Origin: Sphingomonas sanguinis NBRC 13937
GTDB lineage: Bacteria; Pseudomonadota; Alphaproteobacteria; Sphingomonadales; Sphingomonadaceae
Direction: 5' to 3'
Assembly: GCF_001591005.1 (NCBI RefSeq)
Contig: NZ_BCTY01000034.1
Span: 1-40,006 of the forward strand
Length of the DNA: 40,006 bases
Shown piece by piece: positions 16,740 to 25,934 of this stretch (positions are counted from its first letter, which is position 1; each line of letters opens with the position of its first letter). A program made the translations under genes and the position numbers. The notes under the pieces are model-generated. The model searched no databases, was not told the origin of the DNA, and saw nothing but the letters and a program-made list of their open reading frames with translations.

Positions 16740-18352
16740 TGACCGAGACTTACCCTAAGCCCGCGCGCCCCTGGTGGAAGGGCGCGGTGATCTATCAGAT
16801 TTATCCGCGCAGCTTTGCCGACAGCAATGGCGACGGCATCGGTGACCTGCCCGGCATTACCGCGCGGCTGGACCATGTCGCCAGCCTGGGGGTGGATGCG
16901 ATCTGGCTGTCGCCCTTCTTCACCTCGCCGATGAAGGACTTCGGTTATGACGTGGCGGATTACCGCGATGTCGATCCGATCTTCGGAACGCTCGCCGATT
17001 TCGACGCACTGGTGGCGCGGGCGCACGAACTGGGGCTGAAGGTCGTCGTCGATCAGGTGTACAGCCACACCTCCGACGAGCATCCCTGGTTCACCGAAAG
17101 CCGGTCGAGCCGCACCAATGCCCGCGCCGACTGGTATGTCTGGGCCGATGCCAAGCCCGACGGCTCGCCGCCGTCCAACTGGCAGTCGGTATTCGGCGGC
17201 CCCGCCTGGACCTGGGACGCGCGGCGCGGGCAATATTATCTGCACAATTTCCTGAAGGAGCAGCCCCAGCTTCACGTCCATCACCCCGACGTGCAGGCCG
17301 AATTGCTGGCGACCGCGCGCTTCTGGCTAGACCGGGGCGTCGACGGCTTCCGGCTCGATGCGATCAACTTCATGATGCACGAGCCGACCATGCGCGATAA
17401 CCCGCCGGCGCCGGATACGGGCAAGACACGCACGCGACCGTTCGACTTCCAGTTGAAGCTTTATAACCAGAGCCACGCCGACATCGTGCCGTTCCTGGAG
17501 CGTATCCGCGCCACGCTGGACGAGTATGGCGACCGCTTCACCGTGGCGGAAGTCGGCGGCGACGAGGCCGATCGCGAAATGAAGCTGTTTACCGCGGGCG
17601 ATCACCGGCTGAACACCGCTTACGGCTTCGACTTCCTCTATGCCGACCGGCTGACCCCGCGCATCGTTGCGGAGGCGCTGGCGAAATGGCCCGCCGAGCC
17701 GGGCATGGGCTGGCCAAGCTGGGCGTTCGAGAATCACGACGCGCCGCGCGCCGTCTCGCGCTGGACGACGCCCGAACACCGCGAGCTTTTCGCGCGGATG
17801 AAGATGCTGTTGCTGCTGTCGCTTCGCGGCAATGCCTTTCTCTATCAGGGCGAGGAACTGGGGCTCACCCAGGTCGACGTGCCCTTCGAGCGGCTGGTCG
17901 ACCCGGAGGCGATCGCGAACTGGCCGCTGACCCTGTCGCGCGACGGGGTACGCACGCCGATGCCGTGGAGCAGCAATGCCATCAATGGCGGCTTCTCGGA
18001 CGCCGAGCCCTGGCTGCCGACCGGCCCCGATCACGCGGCGCTGGCGGTCAATCGGCAGGACGGCGCCCCGGACTCGCTGCTGAACCTGACCCGTCGCCTG
18101 GTGCGGCTGCGAGTCGAAACGCCCGCGCTCGCGGTCGGCGACCTGACGCTGCTCCACGCCGATGACCGACTGCTCGCCTTCGAGCGGCAGGAGGGCCCGC
18201 AGCGCCTGCTCTGCCTGTTCAATCTGGGCGACATGCCCGTGACCCTGCCCCCTGCCCTGCCGCGCGGGGGACGACCGCTGATCCACATCAATAGCGCCAC
18301 CGATGAACGCCTGGGCGCGTTCGGGGCGGCGATCCGGGAGATGACTGCATGA
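16739..18352 (+). CDS. cytoplasmic GH13 alpha-glucosidase
   Basis: This 537-residue GH13 enzyme has no signal peptide, so it should act in the cytoplasm on maltose and short alpha-glucosides. It begins with the oligo-1,6-glucosidase/alpha-glucosidase signature WWKGAVIYQIYPRSFADSNG and continues with GIGDLPGI. Conserved regions are VVDQVYSHTSD, GFRLDAINF with nucleophile Asp207, FTVAEVGGD with acid/base Glu271, and FENHDAPR with Asp334. Length and motifs fit the GH13_23-type alpha-glucosidases common in sphingomonads. The ATG at 16739 overlaps the amylase stop by one base (TGATG), and its own stop overlaps the GH97 start by 4 bases, so translation is coupled. Together with the MFS gene it forms the cytoplasmic end of the pathway. 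Confidence 0.93.
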   Translation: MTETYPKPARPWWKGAVIYQIYPRSFADSNGDGIGDLPGITARLDHVASLGVDAIWLSPFFTSPMKDFGYDVADYRDVDPIFGTLADFDALVARAHELGLKVVVDQVYSHTSDEHPWFTESRSSRTNARADWYVWADAKPDGSPPSNWQSVFGGPAWTWDARRGQYYLHNFLKEQPQLHVHHPDVQAELLATARFWLDRGVDGFRLDAINFMMHEPTMRDNPPAPDTGKTRTRPFDFQLKLYNQSHADIVPFLERIRATLDEYGDRFTVAEVGGDEADREMKLFTAGDHRLNTAYGFDFLYADRLTPRIVAEALAKWPAEPGMGWPSWAFENHDAPRAVSRWTTPEHRELFARMKMLLLLSLRGNAFLYQGEELGLTQVDVPFERLVDPEAIANWPLTLSRDGVRTPMPWSSNAINGGFSDAEPWLPTGPDHAALAVNRQDGAPDSLLNLTRRLVRLRVETPALAVGDLTLLHADDRLLAFERQEGPQRLLCLFNLGDMPVTLPPALPRGGRPLIHINSATDERLGAFGAAIREMTA

Positions 18353-20427
18353 AGACCACCCTCGCCATCGGCCTCGGCCTGATCGCCAGTGCGGCGCAGG
18401 CCCAGAACGGCCCCGCCGATCCAGCGGTCAACGAGACGTTCAAATTCGCCAAGCCCGCCGGACAGCCCGACGCGGTCGAGACCTCGCCGAACGGCCAGAT
18501 CACCGTGCAGGTGTCGACCGACAATGACGGCCGCGCGGTCTATATGATCGCCCGCAACGGCAAGGCGATCGTCGCGCCCTCGCGCCTGGGCATGATGTTC
18601 ACCGACGCGCCCAAGATCGAGCGCGGCATGAAGATCGAGTCCGTGTCGCACGCCAAGTCCGACACCAGCTGGACCCAGCCCTGGGGCGAGTGGCGCACCA
18701 TCCGCGACAATCACCGCGAGATGCGCGTCCGCCTGATGGAATCAAGCGCACTGCATCGCCGTTACGACGTGGTGTTCCGGGTGCAGGACGATGGCGTCGG
18801 CTTCCGCTACGAATTTCCCGAGCAGCAGGCGATGCCCAAGGCGAACATCGCCGAGGAGCTGACCGAGTTCAATATCGCGCAGGGCGGCACCGCGTGGTGG
18901 AAGCCCGCCTTCCTCTGGAATCGCGAGGAATATCTCTACAACCGCACGCCGATCACGGCGGTCGGTACGGCGGCGACGCCGATCACCATGAAGCTGGACG
19001 ACGGCACGCATATCGCCATCCATGAGGCGGCGCTGGTCGACTATGCCAGCATGGCGGTGATGAAGACCGAGGGGAACAGCTTCAAGGCGGTCCTCACGCC
19101 CGGCTCGGGCGCGCCCAAGGTGGTGAAGACGGGTGCCTGGACGACACCCTGGCGCACCTTCCTGATCGCCCCCGACGCGGGCGGGCTCTATATGAGCCAC
19201 CTGATGCTGAACCTGAACGAGCCCAACAAGCTGGGCGACGTGTCCTGGGTGAAGCCGGGCAAGTTCGTCGGCGTCTGGTGGAAGATGATCAAGGGCGAAT
19301 GGAGCTGGGCGCGCGGTCCGCGCCACGGTGCGACCACGGCGAACGTAAAGACCTATATCGACTTCGCATCCAAATACGGCATCCCCGGCGTGCTGGTCGA
19401 AGGGTGGAATATCGGCTGGGACGGCGACTGGGCGGGCAATGGCTCGGCGATGCAGTTCGCGACCCCGGCGGAGGATTTCGACGCCGACGCGCTGGCCCAA
19501 TATGCCAAGTCCAAGGGCGTCTCGCTGATCGGCCACCACGAGACCGGCGGCGCGGTCAGCCATTATGAAAGCCAGTTCGACCCCGCCTTCAAATTCGCCG
19601 CCGATCATGACGAACATGTGGTCAAGACCGGTTATGTCGCCGATGCCGGGCAGATCGAGCGGGTCAATGCGGACGGCTCGGTGAGCCGCGAGTGGCATGA
19701 GGGCCAGTGGATGGTGAACCACCATCTCCGCGTGTTGGAGGCTGCCGCCAAGTATAAGGTGTCGATCGACAGCCATGAGCCGGTGAAGGACACCGGCCTG
19801 CGCCGTACCTATCCCAACTGGCTGGCGCGCGAAGGCTCGCGGGGGATGGAGTATAATGCTTGGCCGGGCAAGAACCCGCCTGAGCATGAGGTAAACCTGG
19901 CCTTCACCCGGATGCTGGAAGGACCGATGGACTTCACGCCCGGCGTGCTCAGCCTGACGGGCAGCGACAGCAGCCCGATCCAGTCGACCATCGCCAAGCA
20001 ATTGGCGCTCTATGTGGTGCTCTACTCGCCGGTGCAGATGGCCGCCGACACGCCGGAGAATTACGCCAACTACCCGCAGGCGTTCCGCTTCATCGCCGAT
20101 GTGCCGGTGGACTGGGAGGATAGCCGCGTACTCAACGGCGAGGTCGGCGATTACGTCACCTTCGCGCGGCGGGACCGTAAGAGCCGCGACTGGTATATCG
20201 GGTCGATTACCGACGAGAATGCGCGGGAGCTGACCGTGACGCTCGACTTCCTCGATCCGGGCAAGACGTATGAGGCGCAGGTCTACAAGGATGGCCCCGG
20301 TGCGACCTATGCGACCGATGCGCGGCATTCGATCGCGTTCGAGACCAAGCGGGTGAAGAAAGGCGATACCCTCACCCTGTCGCTCGCCCCTGGCGGCGGC
20401 CAAGCGATCCGGTTGAAGGCACTGTAA
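18349..20427 (+). CDS. periplasmic GH97 alpha-glucosidase
   Basis: The 692-residue protein has a signal peptide (cleaved after about residue 20, ASAAQAQ) and the GH97 layout: an N-terminal beta-sandwich (about 28-290), a catalytic barrel (about 300-580, with GVLVEGWNIGWDGDW) and a C-terminal beta domain. Three Glu residues match those of the inverting Bacteroides enzyme SusB: Glu398 in GHHETGG, Glu477 in SHEPVKDTG and Glu501 in RGMEYNAW. The spacing between the last two is the same 24 residues as in SusB. That favours an inverting alpha-glucosidase over the retaining GH97 type. It would release glucose from the non-reducing ends of maltodextrins in the periplasm. It is the last gene of the operon and is followed by a multi-hairpin repeat. 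Confidence 0.93.
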   Translation: MKTTLAIGLGLIASAAQAQNGPADPAVNETFKFAKPAGQPDAVETSPNGQITVQVSTDNDGRAVYMIARNGKAIVAPSRLGMMFTDAPKIERGMKIESVSHAKSDTSWTQPWGEWRTIRDNHREMRVRLMESSALHRRYDVVFRVQDDGVGFRYEFPEQQAMPKANIAEELTEFNIAQGGTAWWKPAFLWNREEYLYNRTPITAVGTAATPITMKLDDGTHIAIHEAALVDYASMAVMKTEGNSFKAVLTPGSGAPKVVKTGAWTTPWRTFLIAPDAGGLYMSHLMLNLNEPNKLGDVSWVKPGKFVGVWWKMIKGEWSWARGPRHGATTANVKTYIDFASKYGIPGVLVEGWNIGWDGDWAGNGSAMQFATPAEDFDADALAQYAKSKGVSLIGHHETGGAVSHYESQFDPAFKFAADHDEHVVKTGYVADAGQIERVNADGSVSREWHEGQWMVNHHLRVLEAAAKYKVSIDSHEPVKDTGLRRTYPNWLAREGSRGMEYNAWPGKNPPEHEVNLAFTRMLEGPMDFTPGVLSLTGSDSSPIQSTIAKQLALYVVLYSPVQMAADTPENYANYPQAFRFIADVPVDWEDSRVLNGEVGDYVTFARRDRKSRDWYIGSITDENARELTVTLDFLDPGKTYEAQVYKDGPGATYATDARHSIAFETKRVKKGDTLTLSLAPGGGQAIRLKAL

Positions 20428-20432
20428 ACTTG

Positions 20433-20552
20433 TTCCTCCCCCACAGGGGGAGGGGGACCATCCGCAGGATGGTGGAGGGGTGTCGCACTCTCGATAGCGC
20501 GACACCCCTCCGTCAGGGCTCCGCCCTGCCACCTCCCCTTTCAGGGGAGGAA
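20433..20552. repeat. multi-hairpin intergenic repeat element
   Basis: Five perfect hairpins follow one another: 20435-20453 (8-bp stem), 20457-20473 (7 bp), 20474-20511 (13 bp, 12-base loop), 20514-20528 (6 bp) and 20532-20550 (7 bp). The outer ends TTCCTCCCC and GGGGAGGAA form a 9-bp inverted repeat, so the whole element is nearly symmetrical. It fills the gap between two convergent genes. Similar palindromic elements are dispersed in sphingomonad and caulobacter genomes, as far as I recall. It has no coding capacity. It may work as a two-way transcription stop or an RNA-stability element, and its build suggests a small non-autonomous mobile repeat. Confidence 0.8.
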
Positions 20553-20556
20553 TGTC

Positions 20557-22674
20557 TTACTTCGTAGGGAAGCCGCGCTGCTTGAGCAGCGCATTCACGT
20601 CCGGGTCGCGGCCCCGGAACGCGCGATACGCCTCGGCGCGGTCGGTTTCGTTCCCCGTCGACAACAGGATACGCGCGAAGCGGTCCGCCGTCGCCTTGTC
20701 CCACGGGCTGCCCGCTTCCTCGAACGCGGCAAAGGTGTCGGCGTCCATCGTCTCCGACCAGAGATAGCTGTAATAACCCGCCGAATAACTGTCCGACGAG
20801 AACAGGTGATTGAACTGCGGCAGGCGGTGCCGCATCACCAACTCCTTCGGCATCCCGATCTCACGCAGAGTGGTCGCCTCGAACGTCGCCGGATCGACGA
20901 TCCCGTCGGGCACGGTGTGCAGCTTCATGTCGACGATCGCCGAGGACAGATATTCGGTCGTCGCGAAACCCTGGTTGAAGGTCTCCGACGCCTTGATCTT
21001 GTCGAGCAGCGCCTGCGGCATGGGCTGGCCGGTCTTGTAGTGGCGCGCGTATTTGTCCAGCACGTCGCGGGTCAGCAGCCAATGCTCATTCACCTGGCTG
21101 GGATATTCCACGAAGTCGCGCGGCGTGCCCGCCAGTCCCGGATAGGTGACGTTCTGAAGCATAGCGTGGATCGCGTGGCCGAATTCGTGGAACAGCGTCT
21201 CGGCATCGTCCAAGCTGATCAGCACCGGCTCGCCGGGTGCGCCCTTGGCGAAGTTGTTGTTGTTCGACGACAGCACATTCTGCACCGGCGGCAGGTTGCG
21301 CTGGCCGCGATAGGTGTTCGCCCAGGCGCCCGAACGCTTGCCCGTCCGCGCGAAATCGTCGCGGTAGAACAGGCCGACCTCCTTGCCGTTGCGCGTCACA
21401 TGCCAGACGCGCATGTTCGGCTCGAACACCGGGACCGTGCCGGTAATCTCCTTGAACTCCAGCCCGTAGAGCCGATTCGCCGCATAGAGCGAACCCTGGA
21501 TGATGTTGTTCAGCTCGAAATAGGGCTTCAGCTCGGCCTGATCGAGGTCGTAGCGGCTCTTGCGGACCTTCTCCTGATAGAAGCGATAGTCCCAGGGTTC
21601 GATGGTGATCTTGGCCCCTTCTTTATTGGCGATCGCCTGCATGTCGCGGACCTCCTCGGCGACGCGCGCCTTGGCGGCGGGCCAGACGCGCATCATCAGG
21701 TCCATCGCGGCGGCCGGGGTCTTGGCCATCGTGTCCTGCATCCGCCAGTCGGCATGGGTTTTGAAGCCCAGCAGATGCGCGCGGTTGGCGCGAAGCCTCA
21801 CGATGCGAGCGATGGTCGCCTTGGTATCGTTGATGTCGCCATTGTCGCCGCGCTTGACGAAGGCGCGCCACACCTGCTCGCGAAGCGCCCGGTCGGTGGC
21901 GAAGGTCAGCACCGGATCGACCGCCGAGCGGGTGTTAACGATTGCCCAGCCCTGCTGCCCGCGCTCGGCGGCGGCCGCCTTCGCCACCGCCTTCACGCTG
22001 TCGGGCAGGCCCGCCAGCCGTGCTTCGTCCGTGACGATGATCGCGGTGCCTTCATCGGCCAGCAGCCGTTGCGAAAACTCGCTGAAGTTGATCGCGAGAT
22101 TCTGGTTGAAGGCGGACAGTTCTTCCTTCTGCGCCGGGGTCAGTTTCGCACCCTGCCGGACGAAGCTGTCATAGGTGCGCGTGACCAGACGCTTCTGCTG
22201 CGCGTCCAGACCGGACGTGTCGCGCGCCTTGTAGATCGTCTCGATCCGGGCGAACAGCTTGGGGTTGAAGGTGATCTCGTCCGACGCCTTAGACAGCTTG
22301 GGCGACCATTCGCGGTCCAGCGCCTGATAGGCGGGGGTGTTCATATTGCCCGTCATCACCCCGAACAGCGTCATCACGCGGTTCAGCGTCTGCCCGGCAT
22401 TCTGCATCGGCACGAAGGTGTTGGCGAAGGTCGGCTTGGCCGGGTCGTTGGCGATCCGGTCATAGTCGCGCTTGCGCTCGGCAAGCGCGGCCTCGAACGC
22501 CGCCGGGAACAGCTCGGGCTTCACCTTGTCCCAAGGCGGTACCCCGCCATAGGGGCCGGTCCACGGCGCGATCAGGGGATTCGCGGCGGGCGCCTGTACG
22601 GCTTGGGGCGGAGCGGCCATGGCCGAACCGCTCATAAGGGCCGCCAATGCGACGGCGAGGGACAGATGACGCAA
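20557..22674 (-). CDS. dcp: M3-family zinc metallopeptidase (peptidyl-dipeptidase Dcp type), exported
   Basis: This 705-residue protein is the length of Dcp and oligopeptidase A. It contains the zinc motif HEFGH at residues 496-500 within ETLFHEFGHAIHAML, and the M3 C-terminal region with YYSYLWSETMDADTF. Peptidyl-dipeptidases remove dipeptides from the C-terminus of oligopeptides. An N-terminal signal peptide (LAVALAALMSGSAMAAP, cleaved near residue 20) places it in the periplasm. The start is a TTG at 22674, supported by GGGAG seven bases upstream and by the signal peptide; the next ATG, at residue 14, would destroy the signal. It is a single gene, convergent with the GH97 operon. The split between Dcp and oligopeptidase A inside family M3 is less certain than the family. 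Confidence 0.9.
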   Translation of the reverse strand: MRHLSLAVALAALMSGSAMAAPPQAVQAPAANPLIAPWTGPYGGVPPWDKVKPELFPAAFEAALAERKRDYDRIANDPAKPTFANTFVPMQNAGQTLNRVMTLFGVMTGNMNTPAYQALDREWSPKLSKASDEITFNPKLFARIETIYKARDTSGLDAQQKRLVTRTYDSFVRQGAKLTPAQKEELSAFNQNLAINFSEFSQRLLADEGTAIIVTDEARLAGLPDSVKAVAKAAAAERGQQGWAIVNTRSAVDPVLTFATDRALREQVWRAFVKRGDNGDINDTKATIARIVRLRANRAHLLGFKTHADWRMQDTMAKTPAAAMDLMMRVWPAAKARVAEEVRDMQAIANKEGAKITIEPWDYRFYQEKVRKSRYDLDQAELKPYFELNNIIQGSLYAANRLYGLEFKEITGTVPVFEPNMRVWHVTRNGKEVGLFYRDDFARTGKRSGAWANTYRGQRNLPPVQNVLSSNNNNFAKGAPGEPVLISLDDAETLFHEFGHAIHAMLQNVTYPGLAGTPRDFVEYPSQVNEHWLLTRDVLDKYARHYKTGQPMPQALLDKIKASETFNQGFATTEYLSSAIVDMKLHTVPDGIVDPATFEATTLREIGMPKELVMRHRLPQFNHLFSSDSYSAGYYSYLWSETMDADTFAAFEEAGSPWDKATADRFARILLSTGNETDRAEAYRAFRGRDPDVNALLKQRGFPTK

Positions 22675-22744
22675 GAAACACTCCCGTTCATGAAATACGC
22701 GTCATCATAGGCTGCGGATCGAACGGGTAAAGCGTTGCGAGGCA

Positions 22745-22933
22745 TCAGGAATTGGCGATCTGCGCCTCCGCCTGGCGCGCGGCGGCGACCAGCCCCTCTC
22801 CCGTCCGGCGCGCGGCGGCAGGGGTCATCGCCACCGCCACGCCATTGGGGCCGTCGAGCATCACGATCCCCTCCTCCGCGGTCGCGATCCCCGCATCACC
22901 GTGGACCTGCGGCGGAATGCCCGGGCCGGTCAC
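22745..22933 (-). CDS. small hypothetical protein coupled to the Crp-type regulator
   Basis: This 62-residue protein starts at a GTG (22933) that overlaps the stop of the Crp/Fnr-type gene (GTGA). The sequence includes EEGIVMLDGPNGVAVAMTP and a helical tail (GEGLVAAARQAEAQ). It has no signal peptide, membrane segment or cysteine. The short beta-hairpin-plus-helix layout and tight coupling suggest a real gene whose product may work with the regulator. I do not recognise a named family. It ends 70 bases before the M3 peptidase start. Confidence 0.6.
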   Translation of the reverse strand: MTGPGIPPQVHGDAGIATAEEGIVMLDGPNGVAVAMTPAAARRTGEGLVAAARQAEAQIANS

Positions 22934-23721
22934 CGGCTCATCCTGTCGAGGGTCGGACCACCGCCATAAAGATAACCGGGGTCGAAATCGGCCAGCGTGG
23001 CGAGCGCCTCCAGGTCCTGAATATGCACGTCGCCGCTACGAAAGGTCATCAGTCCACGCTCGCGCAACGACCGAAGCACACGGTTGAGGTGGACGGGCGT
23101 GATCCCCACCGCCTCCGCCAGATCGATTTGGGTCACCGGGAAACGGAACTTACCGTCGCGGACCAAATCCACCATGGTCAGCCGCGCATGAAGCTCGCAG
23201 AACAGATGCGCGACACGACCATCGGCCTCGAGCCGTCCCAGCCGAAACACCCATTCCCGGTGCATTGCGGCGTCGAGCAGGGTCGAGAACCACAAGAGCC
23301 GGGTCAAGCGCGGATAGCCCGCGACGATCCGCTCTAGCCCGTCATGCCCGGCCAGCGCGACACGGACCGGGGTTAGCGTCGCGACATCATGGTCCAGATG
23401 CCGCATCGCAAAGCCATGCAGGTCGACGAAATCGCCCGGCACATGGAAGGCAACGATCTGGCGATTGCCCTGCCGATCGTCCATGTACCGGCACATGACG
23501 CCTTCAAGCAGCAGGCTGCTATAACGGACACGCTCGTCGCGGCGGATGACGATAGTGCGGGCAGGGATCGAGCGTACCTCGTCGATACTGTCCTCCAGCA
23601 CCGCGACATCCTCTGCTGTCATGGTATCGCGGCCCCGCTCCTTGAGGAACAGGCCGGTCAGCAGCGGCTTGCCCGAGGGCGGCCGCTCCTGGCGCAGGGT
23701 ATCTATGGCGGACACGGACAT
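22930..23721 (-). CDS. Crp/Fnr-family transcriptional regulator
   Basis: The 263-residue protein has an N-terminal cyclic-nucleotide-binding-type beta-barrel (about residues 45-150, with IVAFHVPGDFVDLHGF), a long dimerisation helix and a C-terminal Crp-type winged helix (about 185-245, with VTQIDLAEAVGITPVHLNRVL). No N-terminal cysteine cluster of the Fnr type is present, so oxygen sensing through an iron-sulfur cluster is unlikely. Residues for cAMP binding are not clearly conserved. The group is common in sphingomonads, where many copies of unknown signal occur. The start at 23721 is an ATG. It is followed by a 62-residue gene with overlapping stop and start. Confidence 0.88.
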   Translation of the reverse strand: MSVSAIDTLRQERPPSGKPLLTGLFLKERGRDTMTAEDVAVLEDSIDEVRSIPARTIVIRRDERVRYSSLLLEGVMCRYMDDRQGNRQIVAFHVPGDFVDLHGFAMRHLDHDVATLTPVRVALAGHDGLERIVAGYPRLTRLLWFSTLLDAAMHREWVFRLGRLEADGRVAHLFCELHARLTMVDLVRDGKFRFPVTQIDLAEAVGITPVHLNRVLRSLRERGLMTFRSGDVHIQDLEALATLADFDPGYLYGGGPTLDRMSR

Positions 23722-23802
23722 GGCTTCGATCCCTCACCCAGCTATCGGACAGCCAATCCTCCGCCGGGCCAAAGAGTTCCATCGTCACGTCCGCGCAACG
23801 GT

Positions 23803-24930
23803 TCAATCGCCGATCGGCTTGCCCGACGGATGGACCGGGTCGGCTTCGATCACGGCCTGTTCGGGATGCTTGCGATTGCTGCGCACCGACGCCCAGAAGG
23901 CCAGACCGATCAGCGTAGCGCCGATCAGGCCGGTGATGGTCTCCGGGATATGGAACCGCACCGATAGCAGCATGATCGCGGCCAGCGCGACGATGGCGTA
24001 AAAGGCGCCGTGCTCCAGATAGCGATACTGCGCGAGCGTGCCGTGATCGACCAGCATGATCGTCATCGACCGCACGAACATTGCACCAATGCCCAGGCCC
24101 AGCGCGATGATGAAAAGGTTGTTCGATAGCGCGAACGCTCCGATCACCCCGTCGAACGAGAAGCTGGCGTCCAGCACCTCCAGATACAGGAACGCGGCAA
24201 AGCCCGACCGTGCGACCGCGCCCGTCGCCGCATCGCCATCACCCTCCAGCACGACGCCGATGGCATGGACCGCGATATAGGTCAGCAGGCCGAAGATACC
24301 GGCGGTGATGAACGTCATCCCCTCCGCGGCCGGAATAAGCTGCGCGATGCCATAGAGCGCCAGCAGCACGATGCCGGTCGCCAGCCCCGAAATCTTGCGC
24401 AGCGCGGCCAGCGGGCGTTCGATCAGGGGAAGCCAATGCTCCTCCTTCTCGTCGTCGAGGAAGAAGTTCAGCCCGACCATGGCCAGGAAGCTGCCGCCGA
24501 AACCCGAGATGCCGATATGGGCCGAGGTGATGATCTGCTCGTAGCGAACAGGGTCACCGATCGCCAGCTTCAGCGCCTCGATCGGTCCCATATGCGCGGC
24601 AATGGCGACGATCGCGAGCGGAAAGACGATCCGCATCCCGAACACCGCGATCAATATGCCCCAGGTCAGGAAGCGGTGGCGCCACTTGTCGTCCATGTCG
24701 CGCAGAACGGTCGCGTTGACGACCGCATTGTCGAAGGACAGCGACACTTCCAGCACGCCTAGAACCAGCACGATCCAGAGGACGCCCAGCGTGCCGGGCA
24801 AGGTGCCGGTGCTCTGGAATCCCAACCAGGCGGCAATGCCAAGGCAGAGTGCCGTGAAAAGAAGCGAACCCTTATAATATTTCAGCAGCACCCATCGCCC
24901 CTTCGTACCTGCCCCGCCGATCGCCCGCAT
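23803..24930 (-). CDS. DUF475/TerC-like integral membrane protein
   Basis: The 375-residue protein has about nine hydrophobic segments. Two related motifs, LEVSLSFDNAVV (about residues 60-71) and LEVLDASFSFDGVIGA (about 249-264), mark the internal repeat of the DUF475 branch of the TerC/LysE-like membrane families. The acidic residues in these motifs suggest divalent metal binding or transport; TerC relatives are linked to tellurite resistance and manganese export. A charged cytoplasmic loop (DDEKEEHW) sits near residue 175. The annotated ATG (24930) has no ribosome binding site. A GTG at 24891, preceded by AAGGGG and starting VLLKYYKGSLLF, matches the usual beginning of this family and may be the true start. 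No tellurium genes are nearby. Confidence 0.85.
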   Translation of the reverse strand: MRAIGGAGTKGRWVLLKYYKGSLLFTALCLGIAAWLGFQSTGTLPGTLGVLWIVLVLGVLEVSLSFDNAVVNATVLRDMDDKWRHRFLTWGILIAVFGMRIVFPLAIVAIAAHMGPIEALKLAIGDPVRYEQIITSAHIGISGFGGSFLAMVGLNFFLDDEKEEHWLPLIERPLAALRKISGLATGIVLLALYGIAQLIPAAEGMTFITAGIFGLLTYIAVHAIGVVLEGDGDAATGAVARSGFAAFLYLEVLDASFSFDGVIGAFALSNNLFIIALGLGIGAMFVRSMTIMLVDHGTLAQYRYLEHGAFYAIVALAAIMLLSVRFHIPETITGLIGATLIGLAFWASVRSNRKHPEQAVIEADPVHPSGKPIGD

Positions 24931-25029
24931 GACGATCCGGCAACAGGCACGGTAAAGTCGGGGTCGCCGGATTTGTTCAATCGGATCATCGGCTCTATCG
25001 CCGCGAAGCCGACCGGGGACAAGCCGGGA

Positions 25030-25815
25030 TCAGATACGGGCGTCGCTGCCGATCATCTGTTCGGAGATGTTCCGAGCGGTGTGGCGCAACCGGGCCAGAG
25101 CCTCATCCTCGGTGACGAGCGCATCGGTGATTCGGATGAAAGGCACGGTCAGGACCGCGCAGGCCCTGTTGCCGCGCATGATGGGCACCGCCAGTTCCAC
25201 CATGCCGAGGAGTTCGGTGCTGTCGACGCGGGCGAACTCCTGCGCGCGCAAGGCATCGGCCTCGTCCTGCAACTCCCGGCGCGCCACATCGGACAGCGGC
25301 GGATCGAACAGCGTTTCCCATTCACGCCGCGTCGCCTCGCTCTGAAAGGCGTAGAGCAGCAGGCCTGACGGCGTTTCGCGCAGCGGGCGACGATAACCGA
25401 CGCGGACCGAAAAACCGACCGCGGTACTCGCCTCCATCCGCGCGATCACCGACGATGCCGCACCCGAGGGGATGGCGAGATAACAGGACTGGCCGATGTC
25501 GTCCGCCAGCTTGCGCATCTCGGGAAGCGCCTGCTCCATCAGGCTGCGCACCGGCGGACGCTTCAGCCCCAGATGGAAGAGGCGCGGCGTCATCTCATAG
25601 CCTTCCGGGCCCTGCGCGACATAACCGCGATGCTCCAGCACCTGGATCATGCGGAACAACTCGCCGGTCGAACGCCCCAGACGGTTGACGATCGCACTCA
25701 TCGTCAGAGGATGCTCCTCGGCCGCCAGCAGCTCGAGAATATCGAGGCCTTTTTCCAATGCTGGCGCGCGATACAGCCGCTTGTCGTCGGCATTGTTCGC
25801 GGGTTCCGTGGGCAA
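25030..25815 (-). CDS. IclR-family transcriptional regulator
   Basis: The 261-residue protein has an N-terminal winged helix-turn-helix (about 16-75, with PLTMSAIVNRLGRSTGELFRM) and the IclR effector domain (about 90-255, with VGYRRPLRETPSGLLLYAF and ELAVPIM). The start is a TTG at 25815, chosen because AGGAGGG precedes it at about 5 bases. IclR proteins bind small carboxylates, sugars or aromatics and usually control neighbouring catabolic genes. Here the gene lies 119 bases downstream of the GlcNAc transporter gene on the same strand, so it may be read with the nag operon or from its own promoter. A palindrome at 25894-25907 may be its autoregulatory site. The effector is unknown. Confidence 0.88.
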   Translation of the reverse strand: MPTEPANNADDKRLYRAPALEKGLDILELLAAEEHPLTMSAIVNRLGRSTGELFRMIQVLEHRGYVAQGPEGYEMTPRLFHLGLKRPPVRSLMEQALPEMRKLADDIGQSCYLAIPSGAASSVIARMEASTAVGFSVRVGYRRPLRETPSGLLLYAFQSEATRREWETLFDPPLSDVARRELQDEADALRAQEFARVDSTELLGMVELAVPIMRGNRACAVLTVPFIRITDALVTEDEALARLRHTARNISEQMIGSDARI

Positions 25816-25893
25816 GCTGTCCCTCCTCGTGATCGCGGCCTTATCGCGCTAGGGGTGTTTCATCGAACTGTGACACTCGCCTACATCGTTTGA

Positions 25894-25907
25894 TTGCTTG
25901 CGAGCAA
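25894..25907. promoter_or_regulatory. palindrome upstream of the IclR-type gene
   Basis: TTGCT and AGCAA flank four bases (TGCG), giving a 14-base near-palindrome about 80 bases upstream of the IclR-type start. The size suits an IclR-family operator. It could also be a weak hairpin after the transporter gene. Confidence 0.25.
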
Positions 25908-25934
25908 CACACCTAACGCAAAAATGACACCAAT

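Noticed and set aside
18742..20532. Long minus-strand open frame opposite the GH97 gene that extends into the hairpin repeat.
   Set aside because: Low-complexity Arg/His/Gly composition and overlap with a verified GH97 enzyme.
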